From: JAFAZJ01 sp964437145
GTDB taxonomy: Bacteria > Pseudomonadota > Alphaproteobacteria > Reyranellales > Reyranellaceae
Assembly: GCA_964437145.1 (NCBI GenBank)
Contig: CAYTFW010000001.1
Location: 1-64,000, forward strand
Reading direction: 5' to 3'
DNA length: 64,000 bases
Shown here: piece by piece, positions 43,237-52,149 of the stretch
Numbering within the stretch: position 1 is the first letter of the stretch
How the letters are laid out: every line of letters starts with the position of its first letter
The notes under the pieces: model-generated
Databases searched by the model: none
What the model was told of the DNA's origin: nothing
The model's input: only the letters and a program-made list of their open reading frames with translations
Translations under genes and position numbers: made by a program

Positions 43237-44286
43237 CTACGCGCCTTCCTCTTCGCGGCCGGCGACGTGCAGCGCCTCGGCCTCGACGCCCATGCTGCGC
43301 GCCTGGTGCACCAGCGCGTCCTCGCGGCCATGCGTCACCCAGAGCTTCGGTGCCTGCACGTCACGGATGGTGCGGCAGAGCTCATCCCAGTCGGCGTGGT
43401 CGGAGATCACCAGCGGCAGCTCCGCCCCGCGCTGCCGCGCGCGAGCGCGCACGCGCATCCAGCCTGACGCCGCCACTGGCAGCGGATCGGGAAAGCGCCT
43501 GGACCAGCGATCGGCCAGCGCGCCGGGCGGACAGAGCACGATGGCGCCTTTGAAGGCGTCACGGCCGAACAGGTCCTCCTTCGGGTTACGTCCCATCTCG
43601 CCCACCGGCGCGACGTCGCCGAGATCGACACCCTCACGCGTGTAGAGGTCGCACAACGACACCAGCGCGCCATGCAGCCAGATGCGCTTGTCGTAGCCCG
43701 CCTCGCGTAGCAGCCGGATCACGCGCTGGCACTTGCCGAGCGCATAGACGCCGACGAGATGGCAACGCTCAGGGAAGGTCCGAAGCGATTGCAGCAGCCG
43801 GCCAATCTCGTGGCTATCAGGCGGGTGACGGAACACCGGCAGCGCGAAGGTCGCCTCGGTGATGAAGACGTCGCACGTCACCGGCTCGAAGGCCGGGCAG
43901 GTGGGATCGCGCCGGCGCTTGAAATCGCCCGACACGACGATGCGCGCGCCGCGCCAGTCGAGCACGACCTGCGCGCTGCCCAGGATGTGCCCGGCCGGCA
44001 CCAGCCGAACATCGACGTCGCCGATTCTAACCGCCTCGCCGTATGGCAGGCCCTGGACCGCGCCGAGATCCTCGCCGAAGCGCACCTTCATGATCTCGAT
44101 GGTCTCGCGCGTCGCCAGGGTCGCGCCGTGGCCGGATCGCGCGTGATCACCATGCCCATGCGTCACCACTGCCCGCGTCACCGCCCACGCCGGATCGATG
44201 TGGAAATCCCCGGGCGCGCAGTAGAGACCCTGCGGCGTCGTGAATAGCCACGAGCGTGGGTCGGAGGGTGTGGGATCGAGAGGCAT
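43237..44286 (-). CDS. Ligase-associated MBL-fold DNA exonuclease
   Basis: A 349-residue metallo-beta-lactamase/beta-CASP nuclease. The metal motif HGHGDH is at residues 43-48 (THGHGDHARSGH), with VPAGHILGSAQV and ISDHADWDE further on. ATG at 44286 is preferred, because the longer frame runs through the left REP hairpin. TATATAAG on the minus strand just upstream may be its -10, which would leave a very short leader. Confidence 0.92.
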   Translation of the reverse strand: MPLDPTPSDPRSWLFTTPQGLYCAPGDFHIDPAWAVTRAVVTHGHGDHARSGHGATLATRETIEIMKVRFGEDLGAVQGLPYGEAVRIGDVDVRLVPAGHILGSAQVVLDWRGARIVVSGDFKRRRDPTCPAFEPVTCDVFITEATFALPVFRHPPDSHEIGRLLQSLRTFPERCHLVGVYALGKCQRVIRLLREAGYDKRIWLHGALVSLCDLYTREGVDLGDVAPVGEMGRNPKEDLFGRDAFKGAIVLCPPGALADRWSRRFPDPLPVAASGWMRVRARARQRGAELPLVISDHADWDELCRTIRDVQAPKLWVTHGREDALVHQARSMGVEAEALHVAGREEEGA

Positions 44287-44299
44287 AGAGCTTATATAG

Positions 44300-44327
44300 T
44301 CTTCGGGCCGCGCCGCTCCAGCGGCGC
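44300..44327. repeat. Left REP hairpin flanking the RAYT gene
   Basis: A stem of GCGCCGC-TCCA-GCGGCGC (44310-44327) with a TCTTCGGGCC foot. The whole 28 bp is the exact inverse of 44909-44936. It lies between the exonuclease and RAYT start codons. Confidence 0.93.
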
Positions 44328-44348
44328 ATCTGGCAAAGGGCACGGTGG

Positions 44349-44867
44349 ATGAAGGAGCCAAAGGGCTGGCATTCACGAGGCTACCTGCCGCACCTGGACT
44401 CGCCGCAACTCGTCCAGACCGTGACCTTCAGGCTGGCGGATAGCTTGCCTCGCGCCGTCGCGCTGGAATTGCGGGATCGTGGCGACGATGTCGCGCGGTG
44501 GGAGGCGGTTCTCGATGCTGGCTATGGTGCTTGTTGGCTGAAAGATCCGGCTGTTGCCAGCCTGGTTGAGGAGTCCTTGCTGCACTTCGACGGGGATCGA
44601 TATCGACTGATCGCGTGGTGCATCATGCCGAACCATGTCCACGTCATGGCGGAGATCGGAGATGGATATCGGCTGGGTGAGATTGTGGCGTCCTGGAAGC
44701 AATTCTCGGCGCGGATGGCGAATCGACATCTCGGCCGAACGGGTCCGTTCTGGCGAGTGGACTATTTCGATCGATACGTTCGCGACGATGCGCATTTTGA
44801 GGTGGCCTTGCGGTACATCGAGGACAACCCTGTCGAGGCCGGTTTGGTAGATCGGGCCGAGGCGTAG
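44349..44867 (+). CDS. REP-associated tyrosine transposase (RAYT)
   Basis: A 172-residue HUH single-strand transposase of the IS200-like Y1 family, RAYT branch. The HUH pair is in CIMPNHVHV (residues 91-99, His96 and His98) and the Tyr nucleophile is likely in WRVDYFDRYVRD (Tyr139 or Tyr143). The C-terminal YIEDNPVEAGLV is typical of RAYTs. It is intact, sits between perfect inverted REPs, and ends 2 bp before the helicase start. RAYTs cut and join REP single strands and are thought to spread them. Confidence 0.93.
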   Translation: MKEPKGWHSRGYLPHLDSPQLVQTVTFRLADSLPRAVALELRDRGDDVARWEAVLDAGYGACWLKDPAVASLVEESLLHFDGDRYRLIAWCIMPNHVHVMAEIGDGYRLGEIVASWKQFSARMANRHLGRTGPFWRVDYFDRYVRDDAHFEVALRYIEDNPVEAGLVDRAEA

Positions 44868-44869
44868 CG

Positions 44870-47389
44870 ATGGAGCAGCGCTTGGCGTCGTCGCGAGGTG
44901 TGAGAAGAGCGCCGCTGGAGCGGCGCGGCCCGAAGACTGGAGAGCTGCCGCTGTTCGAGGCGGCGGAGCGGGCGGTGTTGCCGGCGATCTTCGCCGATTG
45001 GTTCGCTCGGCGCGGCTGGGAGGCGCGGCCGTATCAAATGGAGATGGTGCGGTTGGCGCAGGCCGGGAAATCGGCGCTGCTGATCGCGCCCACAGGTGCG
45101 GGCAAGACGCTGGCGGGGTTCCTGCCCAGCCTGGTCGAGCTGACGGCGCGCAAGACCGCGACCGGCAAGCTGCACACGCTCTACATCTCGCCGCTCAAGG
45201 CGCTGGCCACCGACGTCACGCGCAATCTGCAGGCGCCGATCGAGGAGATGGATCTGGCGGTACGCGCCGAGACGCGCACCGGCGACACGCCGCAGAACCG
45301 TCGTCAGCGTCAGCGGTTGAATCCGCCCGACATCCTGCTCACCACGCCCGAGTCGCTGGCGCTGCTGCTGTCCTATCCCGACGCGGCCGAGTATTTCAGC
45401 GCGCTGTCGACGGTGATCATCGACGAGCTGCATGCGCTGGCGACGACCAAGCGCGGCCATCTGCTGGCGCTGGGCCTGTCGCGTCTGGCGACGCTGTCGC
45501 CCAGCACGCGCTTCGTTGGGCTGTCGGCCACGGTGCACGATCCGGCGGCGTTGTCGGATTGGCTGGCGCTGGGCGGCCGGCCGGTCGAGACGGTGCGTGT
45601 CGCGGGTGGCGCACAGCCGGCGCTGTCGATTCTTTCGCCCGAGGCGCGCGTGCCGTGGGGCGGGCACATGGCGCGCCACACCATCCCCGATGTCTACAAC
45701 GCGATCCGCCAGCACCGCATGACCATCGTCTTCGTCAACACGCGCGCCACGGCGGAGATCGTGTTCGATGATCTGTGGCGCATGAACGACGAGAACCTGC
45801 CGATCGGCCTGCATCATGGCAGCCTCGAGGTCGAGCAGCGTCGCAAGATCGAGGCGGCGATGGCCGCCGGCAGGCTGCGCGCGGTGGTGGCGACCTCCTC
45901 GCTCGACCTCGGCATCGACTGGGGCGACATCGACCTGGTGGTGCAGGTCGGCGCGCCCAAGGGCGTGAGCCGGCTGCTGCAGCGTGTCGGCCGCGCCAAC
46001 CACCGCATGGACGAGCCGAGCAAGGCGATCCTAGCGCCGGGCAACCGCTTCGAGGTGCTGGAATGCATCGCCGCACTGGAAGCGGTGAACGCGCACGAGC
46101 TCGACGGCGATCCGCCGCGGCCGCCCAGCCTCGACGCGCTGGCGCAGCACATTCTGGGCGCCGCCTGCTCGCAGCCGATCGACCGCGACCTTCTCTACGA
46201 GGAGGCGCGGCGCACCGGTCCGTACCGCGATCTCACGCGCAAGGACTACGACGACACGTTTGATTTCATCGCGACGGGCGGCTACGCGCTGGGCGCCTAC
46301 GAGAAATGGCGCCGTCTGTTCCATCGCTCCGACGGGCGCTGGCAGGTGGCGCGGCCCGACGCGATCCGCCAGTACCGACTCAATGTCGGCACCATCGTCG
46401 AGCTGCCGCTCTTGAAGGTGAAGCTCAAAGGCGGCCCCGTGCTGGGCGAGGTCGAGGAGGCTTTCGTCCAGGGTCTTGTGACCGGCGACACCTTCATCTT
46501 CGCCGGCCGCCTGTTGCGCTACGAGGGCATCCGCCAGCTGCACGCCGAGGTCACCGTCGCCAAGAGTGGCGAGGACCCCAAGGTGCCGGCCTATGGCGGC
46601 GGCCGCCTGCCGCTCAGCACCTATCTGGCTGAGCGCGTGCGCGGCATCATCGCCGATCCGACGCGCCATCATCTGCTGCCGCCTGATGTGCAAGAATGGC
46701 TGCGCATCCAGAAGCTGCGCTCGACCCTACCGCATCCGCTCCGGCTGCTGATCGAGGGCTTCCCGCGCGGCAACAAGCAGTTCCTTGTCGCCTACTGCTT
46801 CGAGGGCCGCAACGCGCATCAGACGCTCGGTATGCTGCTGACGCGGCGCATGGAGCGCATGGGCTTGCGGCCGCTGGGCTTCGTCGCCACCGACTACGTG
46901 CTGGGCATCTGGGGTTTGCGGCCGGCGACGCCGCAGCAGATCGACACGCTGTTCGACGAGGACATGCTGGGCGACGACCTCGAGGCGTGGATGGACGAGA
47001 GCTCGATGCTCCGGCGCTCGTTCCGCAACGTCGCGGTGATCGCCGGCCTGATCGAGCGGCGCCATCCCGGCCAGGAGAAGACGCGGCGCCAAGTGACGTT
47101 CAGCGCCGACCTGATCTACGACGCGCTGCGCAAGCACGAGCCCGACCACATCCTCTTGCGCGCCACGCGCCAGGACGCCGCCTGGCAACTCGCCGACATC
47201 CGCCGCCTGGGCGAGATGCTGCGCCGCGCCAAGGGCAAGATCGACTACCACAGGCTCGACCGCGTCTCGCCGCTCGCCGTGCCGGTGCTGTTGGAGATCG
47301 GCCGCGAGCGCGTGATGGGCGACGACACGGTCGACGAATTGCTCGACGAGGCGGCGCAGGATTTGATCGCGGAGGCGACGCGGCGCTGA
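44870..47389 (+). CDS. Ligase-associated DEXH-box DNA helicase (Lhr-Core-like)
   Basis: An 839-residue superfamily 2 helicase. Motif I is APTGAGKTLAGF (about residue 76), motif II is DELHAL (about 185) and motif VI is QRVGRANHR (about 371), with an Lhr-type WH/DUF4011-like C-terminal core. It translocates on single-stranded DNA and works with the exonuclease and ligase in repair. Residues 13-23 are encoded by the right REP hairpin, so this N-terminal tail is not ancestral. GTG at 44975, with GGAG upstream, is an alternative start that removes it. Confidence 0.92.
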   Translation: MEQRLASSRGVRRAPLERRGPKTGELPLFEAAERAVLPAIFADWFARRGWEARPYQMEMVRLAQAGKSALLIAPTGAGKTLAGFLPSLVELTARKTATGKLHTLYISPLKALATDVTRNLQAPIEEMDLAVRAETRTGDTPQNRRQRQRLNPPDILLTTPESLALLLSYPDAAEYFSALSTVIIDELHALATTKRGHLLALGLSRLATLSPSTRFVGLSATVHDPAALSDWLALGGRPVETVRVAGGAQPALSILSPEARVPWGGHMARHTIPDVYNAIRQHRMTIVFVNTRATAEIVFDDLWRMNDENLPIGLHHGSLEVEQRRKIEAAMAAGRLRAVVATSSLDLGIDWGDIDLVVQVGAPKGVSRLLQRVGRANHRMDEPSKAILAPGNRFEVLECIAALEAVNAHELDGDPPRPPSLDALAQHILGAACSQPIDRDLLYEEARRTGPYRDLTRKDYDDTFDFIATGGYALGAYEKWRRLFHRSDGRWQVARPDAIRQYRLNVGTIVELPLLKVKLKGGPVLGEVEEAFVQGLVTGDTFIFAGRLLRYEGIRQLHAEVTVAKSGEDPKVPAYGGGRLPLSTYLAERVRGIIADPTRHHLLPPDVQEWLRIQKLRSTLPHPLRLLIEGFPRGNKQFLVAYCFEGRNAHQTLGMLLTRRMERMGLRPLGFVATDYVLGIWGLRPATPQQIDTLFDEDMLGDDLEAWMDESSMLRRSFRNVAVIAGLIERRHPGQEKTRRQVTFSADLIYDALRKHEPDHILLRATRQDAAWQLADIRRLGEMLRRAKGKIDYHRLDRVSPLAVPVLLEIGRERVMGDDTVDELLDEAAQDLIAEATRR
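44909..44936. repeat. Right REP hairpin, inside the helicase ORF
   Basis: GCGCCGC-TGGA-GCGGCGC (44909-44926) followed by GGCCCGAAGA; exact inverse of 44300-44327. If translation begins at 44870 it encodes APLERRGPK of the helicase. Confidence 0.93.
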
Positions 47390-47398
47390 AGGCGATGG

Positions 47399-48019
47399 TC
47401 AGGCGCCAAGCCGCCAGCGCAGCAACACATCATGGCGTCCTTGGCCTTGCAGGCTGTTCACGAGCACGAACTCGTGGATGGTGAAGTTGATCGGCGCGAT
47501 GGATATGTCCGAGATTTCCATCGCTCTGTAGGACAAGGTCATGTGCGGCTCGAACGATGAGGAGCGGACAGAACCGAACCTCTTCGCCAACGCGACGCCC
47601 AGCTTCTCGCGGAGGACCCGCAGACCGACGACGCCATCATCGCCGCATAGCACGATCAGCGGGATGCCGCTCCTGCGGCGGAAGTTCTGCACCTTGGTCA
47701 GCGATACAGTGAAGGGAAGCATCCTGATCGCATCTCCGCACTCGCCCACGGCGGTCACGATCGACTGGGGTACCGCGGAGAAGGTGCCGATGTGATGAAG
47801 GGTGAAGTGCAGGAGGTCAGATCGCACGAGCTTGCCCTCGAATCCAAGGCGTGCGGCGATCTCGTTCGCGGTACGGGCGATGCGCGTGGCGGTCTCCTCA
47901 TCCGGCTTGGCCAGGATCAGCAGCTTGCTGGTGGGTTGGTGGGTCGGCGTCCAGGTCGCTGGAGCGGGTGGAGTGGGCCGTTTTGGTGGCTCGAGGCCAA
48001 GGGAGTACTGCAGCGGCAT
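47399..48019 (-). CDS. 2H-phosphoesterase (2'-5' RNA ligase/LigT-like) protein
   Basis: A 206-residue 2H phosphoesterase. The two catalytic HxT motifs are HFT (residues 71-73) and HMT (159-161). The family opens 2',3'-cyclic phosphates or cleaves 2'-5' bonds in RNA. ATG at 48019 has GGAGG upstream. It lies 17 bp after dnaE2 on the same strand, so it is likely the last gene of the SOS operon, and is convergent with the helicase (9 bp apart). Confidence 0.88.
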   Translation of the reverse strand: MPLQYSLGLEPPKRPTPPAPATWTPTHQPTSKLLILAKPDEETATRIARTANEIAARLGFEGKLVRSDLLHFTLHHIGTFSAVPQSIVTAVGECGDAIRMLPFTVSLTKVQNFRRRSGIPLIVLCGDDGVVGLRVLREKLGVALAKRFGSVRSSSFEPHMTLSYRAMEISDISIAPINFTIHEFVLVNSLQGQGRHDVLLRWRLGA

Positions 48020-48036
48020 CGCTCTCTCCCTCCGCG

Positions 48037-51000
48037 TCAATGGAAGTCGCGCGAGCGCGCGCCGATGCGGCGTACGGCGCCATAGGGCCGAGCCGCCTCG
48101 GCGTCGCGGGCGCGTTGGATGTCGCGTGGTTCGGGCTCGCCGTGCCTGACGGCGTCGGCGCGTGTCCAGACGACCAAGTCGCGCGGGTGGTGGAAGCGGT
48201 TGCGTGGCGGCGACGGAGAACGCTGGCTGCGCTTGTCGCGCGGTGTCGCGTCGATGGTATCGTCGATGTCGGCCAGGCCATCGAGCCAGCTCGACAGATC
48301 TTCCAGGCGGTCGGCGACGAGATGGATCACCTCTTTCTCGCGCTGCACCCTGCCTTTGACGAGCAGAAGCCGCGAGGTCATCACGATACGGCGGTGCTGC
48401 TCGAACACCTTGGGCCAGATGACGATGTTGGCGATGCCGGTCTCGTCCTCGAGGGTGGCGAACACCACGCCGCTGGCGGTTCCCGGGCGCTGACGCACCA
48501 GCACGAGGCCGCAGACGCTGATGCCCTTGTTGAGCGGTGCTGTGGCGAGCTGGGATGCCAGCGTCACCTTGCCGACGTCGAGACGCGGCCGCAGCAGCGC
48601 CAGCGGATGCTTGCGCAGCGACAGGCGCAGGCTGACGTAGTCGTCGACCACCTGTTCGCCCAGCAGCGCCGTGGGCAGCACGACTTTGGGTTCGCGATCG
48701 GTGGTCAAGACGGCATCGAGCAACGGCAGGCGGTCATCCCGCAGGCTCTTGGCCGCCCACAGCACGTCGCGGCGCGACAGGCCCAGCGAGCCAAAGGCAT
48801 CGGCGCGGGCCAGGACCTCGATCTGCATGCGCGAGACCTTGCCGCGTCGCCAGAGGTCGGCCACGTCGCGATAGACTGTCGCGCGTTGCCTGACCAGTTC
48901 CTCCATCTCCGCCTGCTTCGCGCCCTCGATCTGGCGGAAGCCCAGGCGCAGCGCGTACAGCGCCGGCAATGCTTCTCCCGTGCCTTGCCGTCGTTCATCC
49001 TTCTTCAGCGCCGCGGTAAGTGGCAACAGTTCCAGCGTGTTGTCCCAATCGCTGATGTTGATGTCGGGCGGCAGCACGGTGATGCCGTGCTCGCGCGCAT
49101 CGCGCACGATCTGCCCCGGCGCGTAGAAGCCCATCGGCTGGCTGTTGAGCAGGGCGCAGGCGAAAACGTCGGGGAAGTAGTACTTGATCCACGATGAGGC
49201 ATAGACCAGGAGCGCGAAGCTGGCGGCATGGCTTTCCGGGAAACCGTACTCGCCGAAGCCTTCGATCTGCTTGAAGCAGCGTTCGGCGAAATCTCTGGGA
49301 TAGTCGTTGGCCACCATGCCGTCGATGAAACGCTCCCGGTAATTGTGGATGGTGCCATTGTGCCGGAAGGTCGCCATCGCCTTGCGCAGGCCGTCGGCCT
49401 CGGCTTCCGTGAACTTGGCGGCGATGATCGCGATCTGCATCGCCTGTTCCTGGAACAGCGGCACGCCCAAGGTGCGCTTGAGCGCTTCCTCCAGCTCCGG
49501 CTTCACGTAATCAGGTTTCTCGATGCCATCGCGCCGCCGCAAATACGGATGCACCATGTCGCCCTGGATCGGGCCCGGCCGCACGATCGCGACCTCGATC
49601 ACGAGGTCGTAGAAATTCTTCGGCCGCAGCCGGGGCAGCATCGACATCTGCGCGCGGCTCTCGACCTGGAACACGCCCAGCGAGTCGGCCTTGCCCAGCA
49701 TGTCGTAGACCGCCTTCTCTTCCTTCGGGATCGTCGCCAGGTCGAAGGCCTTGCCATAGAGCGCGTGGATCAGATCGAGCGCCTTGCGGATGCAGGTCAG
49801 CATGCCCAAGGCCAGCACATCGACTTTCAGAATGCGCAGCGAATCGAGGTCGTCCTTGTTCCATTCGACGACGGTGCGGTCCTTCATCGCCGCGTTCTGG
49901 ATCGGCACGAGCGCGTCCAGCCGATCGGCGGTGAAGACGAAGCCGCCGACGTGCTGCGACAGATGCCGGGGGAAATCGATCAAGGTCGAGGATAGCTGCA
50001 GGGCCAGGGCGAGCCGCCGATCCTGCGGATCGAGGCCGGCCTCGCGGACGTGCTGCTCGTCGATGCCGCCGACGCCCATGCCCCAGACGGTGTCGGCGAG
50101 GATGCCCAGCGTGTCGGAAGACAGGCCCATCGCCTTGCCGACATCGCGGATGGCGCTACGGCTGCGATAGGCGATGACGGTCGCGGCGAGGCCGGCGCGT
50201 TCGCGGCCGTACTTGCCGTAGATCCATTGTATGACTTCCTCGCGCCGCTCATGCTCGAAATCGACGTCGATATCGGGTGGCTCGTTGCGGTTGCTCGACA
50301 GGAAGCGCGCGAAGAGCAGCTTGTGCTGGCTGGGATCGACGGCCGTGACACCGAGGCAGTAGCACACCGCCGAATTGGCGGCCGATCCACGGCCCTGGCA
50401 TAGGATGTTGTTCGATCGCGCGTACTGGACGATGTCGTGCACGGTGAGGAAGTAGGAGGCGTATTCACGCTCGCGGATCAGCGCGAACTCCTTGTGGATT
50501 TGTGCGCGCACCTCGTCGGGCACGCTGCCGCGGTAACGCCACTCGGCGCCTTTCCACGTCAGCCGCTCCAGCTTTTCCTGCGGCGTCTCGCCCGGCTCGC
50601 ACTCGGCCGGATAGACGTATTTCGGCTGGTCGAGATCGAAGGCGCAGGCATCGGCGATCTCGACCGTGCGCGCGATGGCGGCGGGATAATGCCGGAACAG
50701 CCGCGCCATCTCATCGGGCGATTTCAGGTGCCGCTCGGCGTTGGCGAAGCGATGGAAACCGAGCGTGTCGACGGTGCGGCCCAGCCGGATCGCGGTCACC
50801 ACGTCCTGCAGTGCGCGACGGTCGGGCGCGTGGTAGTGCACGTCGTTGGTCGCGACCATCGGCGTGCGATGCTGGCGCGCCAGCGTCTCGATCGCCGCCA
50901 GCCGTCGCGCGTCGTCGCCCCGCGCCGAGACCGAGCCCGCGAGAAAGCAGCGCTCGCGATAGACATCAGACAGGAAGCGCAGCTTGTGCGGGAATCCCGG

Positions 51001-51417
51001 ATCGTCGATGTCGCGCGGCGGCAGGGCGATAGCGATCTGTCCCTCGGCGTATGGCGCCAGGTCGTCGCGCGTCAGGTGGCATTGCCCCTTGGGCGCGACG
51101 CTGTTGCCCAGGGTCAGCAGCCGCGTGAGTCGACTGTAAGCGGGCAGGTCCGTGGGATAGAGCAGCAACGACAGGCCATCGTGCGTGTCGATGCGGCAGC
51201 CGATCAGCAGCTTGATGCGGCTGCCCTGATTATTGACGTGCCGCGCCGCGACATGCGCCTGCACCACGCCCGCGAGCGTGCAGCGGTCAGTGATGCCGAT
51301 CGCCGTCAGGCCCAAATGGGCCGCCTGTCCAACCAGCTCCTTGGGATGCGAGCCGCCGCGCAGGAAGCTGTAGTTGGACGTGACCTGCAACTCGGCATAG
51401 CGGAACGGCCCGAGCAT
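48037..51417 (-). CDS. dnaE2: Error-prone DNA polymerase III alpha-type subunit DnaE2
   Basis: A 1126-residue C-family polymerase used for mutagenic lesion bypass with ImuA and ImuB. It opens with a PHP domain (ELQVTSNYSFLRGGSHP) and has the catalytic PDIDVDFEHERREEV (about residues 400-414). The OB domain and a C-terminal SRDFH tail, typical of DnaE2, are present, so it is full length. It follows vapBC by 9 bp and should be expressed from the LexA-controlled imuA promoter or from the vapBC promoter. Confidence 0.95.
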   Translation of the reverse strand: MLGPFRYAELQVTSNYSFLRGGSHPKELVGQAAHLGLTAIGITDRCTLAGVVQAHVAARHVNNQGSRIKLLIGCRIDTHDGLSLLLYPTDLPAYSRLTRLLTLGNSVAPKGQCHLTRDDLAPYAEGQIAIALPPRDIDDPGFPHKLRFLSDVYRERCFLAGSVSARGDDARRLAAIETLARQHRTPMVATNDVHYHAPDRRALQDVVTAIRLGRTVDTLGFHRFANAERHLKSPDEMARLFRHYPAAIARTVEIADACAFDLDQPKYVYPAECEPGETPQEKLERLTWKGAEWRYRGSVPDEVRAQIHKEFALIREREYASYFLTVHDIVQYARSNNILCQGRGSAANSAVCYCLGVTAVDPSQHKLLFARFLSSNRNEPPDIDVDFEHERREEVIQWIYGKYGRERAGLAATVIAYRSRSAIRDVGKAMGLSSDTLGILADTVWGMGVGGIDEQHVREAGLDPQDRRLALALQLSSTLIDFPRHLSQHVGGFVFTADRLDALVPIQNAAMKDRTVVEWNKDDLDSLRILKVDVLALGMLTCIRKALDLIHALYGKAFDLATIPKEEKAVYDMLGKADSLGVFQVESRAQMSMLPRLRPKNFYDLVIEVAIVRPGPIQGDMVHPYLRRRDGIEKPDYVKPELEEALKRTLGVPLFQEQAMQIAIIAAKFTEAEADGLRKAMATFRHNGTIHNYRERFIDGMVANDYPRDFAERCFKQIEGFGEYGFPESHAASFALLVYASSWIKYYFPDVFACALLNSQPMGFYAPGQIVRDAREHGITVLPPDINISDWDNTLELLPLTAALKKDERRQGTGEALPALYALRLGFRQIEGAKQAEMEELVRQRATVYRDVADLWRRGKVSRMQIEVLARADAFGSLGLSRRDVLWAAKSLRDDRLPLLDAVLTTDREPKVVLPTALLGEQVVDDYVSLRLSLRKHPLALLRPRLDVGKVTLASQLATAPLNKGISVCGLVLVRQRPGTASGVVFATLEDETGIANIVIWPKVFEQHRRIVMTSRLLLVKGRVQREKEVIHLVADRLEDLSSWLDGLADIDDTIDATPRDKRSQRSPSPPRNRFHHPRDLVVWTRADAVRHGEPEPRDIQRARDAEAARPYGAVRRIGARSRDFH

Positions 51418-51426
51418 GGCGCATTC

Positions 51427-51864
51427 CTAAAGGCCAAGAACGCGTATGGCGTCCCGCAACGGAATAGCCGTGACGCTGGGCGACACAGAATGAGCAAGCG
51501 TGGCGAGACGAGTATCGGCGGTTACGAGAGGCGCTCTACGTTGGCGAGCGCAAGCCAGATAGAAGCAGTCATAAATGGGATGCTTCAGCGTGATGGCGAT
51601 GTCGAGAGCATTGGAAATCATGGAGTCAGATGGAACGATCTCATGGAAATAGGCGCCGATCCTGTTGCCGATCAGCTGGCTTTGTTGAAGATCGATTTCC
51701 CCGCGCGCCTGTTTTTTCCAAGCGATGTTGCCGATTTCCGGAATCAGGATGTCGGGCGCGATCAGCTCGAATTCCATCCTGACGAGCGCGAGAGCCTCCT
51801 GCCGCAAATCCTCCGGCACGAGCCACTTGATGGCGACGCTGGCATCGATGACCAGCTCTGTCAT
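51427..51864 (-). CDS. VapC-type PIN-domain toxin
   Basis: A 145-residue PIN ribonuclease toxin. The acidic site is visible: Asp in LVIDASVAIKW (residue 7), Glu in PEIGNIAW (about 43), Asp in IYDCFYLA (about 98) and Asp in VTADTRLA (about 116). Its ATG overlaps the antitoxin TGA by 4 bp (51861-51864). It lies between imuB and dnaE2, an unusual place for a toxin. Confidence 0.9.
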   Translation of the reverse strand: MTELVIDASVAIKWLVPEDLRQEALALVRMEFELIAPDILIPEIGNIAWKKQARGEIDLQQSQLIGNRIGAYFHEIVPSDSMISNALDIAITLKHPIYDCFYLACARQRRAPLVTADTRLATLAHSVSPSVTAIPLRDAIRVLGL

Positions 51865-52097
51865 CGTTCACGATCCTCACGCAGCAGGACGACGCTGTCG
51901 GTCTGTTTCACGCCCTTGGGGGTCATGGCCGCGATGCGATCGGCCTCGGCCAGCAGCTCGGCCGTCGAAGGCCGAAGGGCGGATCGAGTCAGGGTGTCGC
52001 GAAGCTCCGCCTCGAACGAACGATTGTTTGTCTTGGCGCGCGCCTTCAGCCGCTTGACGACTTTGGTGTCCAGGTTGCGGATGGTGACGTTGGTCAT
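51861..52097 (-). CDS. FitA/VapB-type ribbon-helix-helix antitoxin
   Basis: A 78-residue antitoxin starting MTNVTIRNLDTKVVKRLKARA, a FitA-like ribbon-helix-helix; the acidic tail (about residues 40-78) would wrap the toxin. It should bind the palindrome at 52121-52143 as a dimer with VapC. ATG at 52097 lies 52 bp after the imuB stop. Confidence 0.9.
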   Translation of the reverse strand: MTNVTIRNLDTKVVKRLKARAKTNNRSFEAELRDTLTRSALRPSTAELLAEADRIAAMTPKGVKQTDSVVLLREDRER

Positions 52098-52120
52098 GAT
52101 GGCCTCACATGCCAGGCAAC

Positions 52121-52143
52121 AGTGCCATCACTATGATAGCACT
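52121..52143. promoter_or_regulatory. vapBC operator/promoter
   Basis: AGTGCCATCA (52121-52130) and TGATAGCACT (52134-52143) form an inverted repeat with 9 of 10 pairs and a 3-bp centre. On the minus strand a TATCAT -10-like hexamer (52133-52138) sits inside it. It lies 6 bp past the imuB stop codon, so vapBC-dnaE2 may have a promoter of its own. Confidence 0.65.
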
Positions 52144-52149
52144 TTGCCG

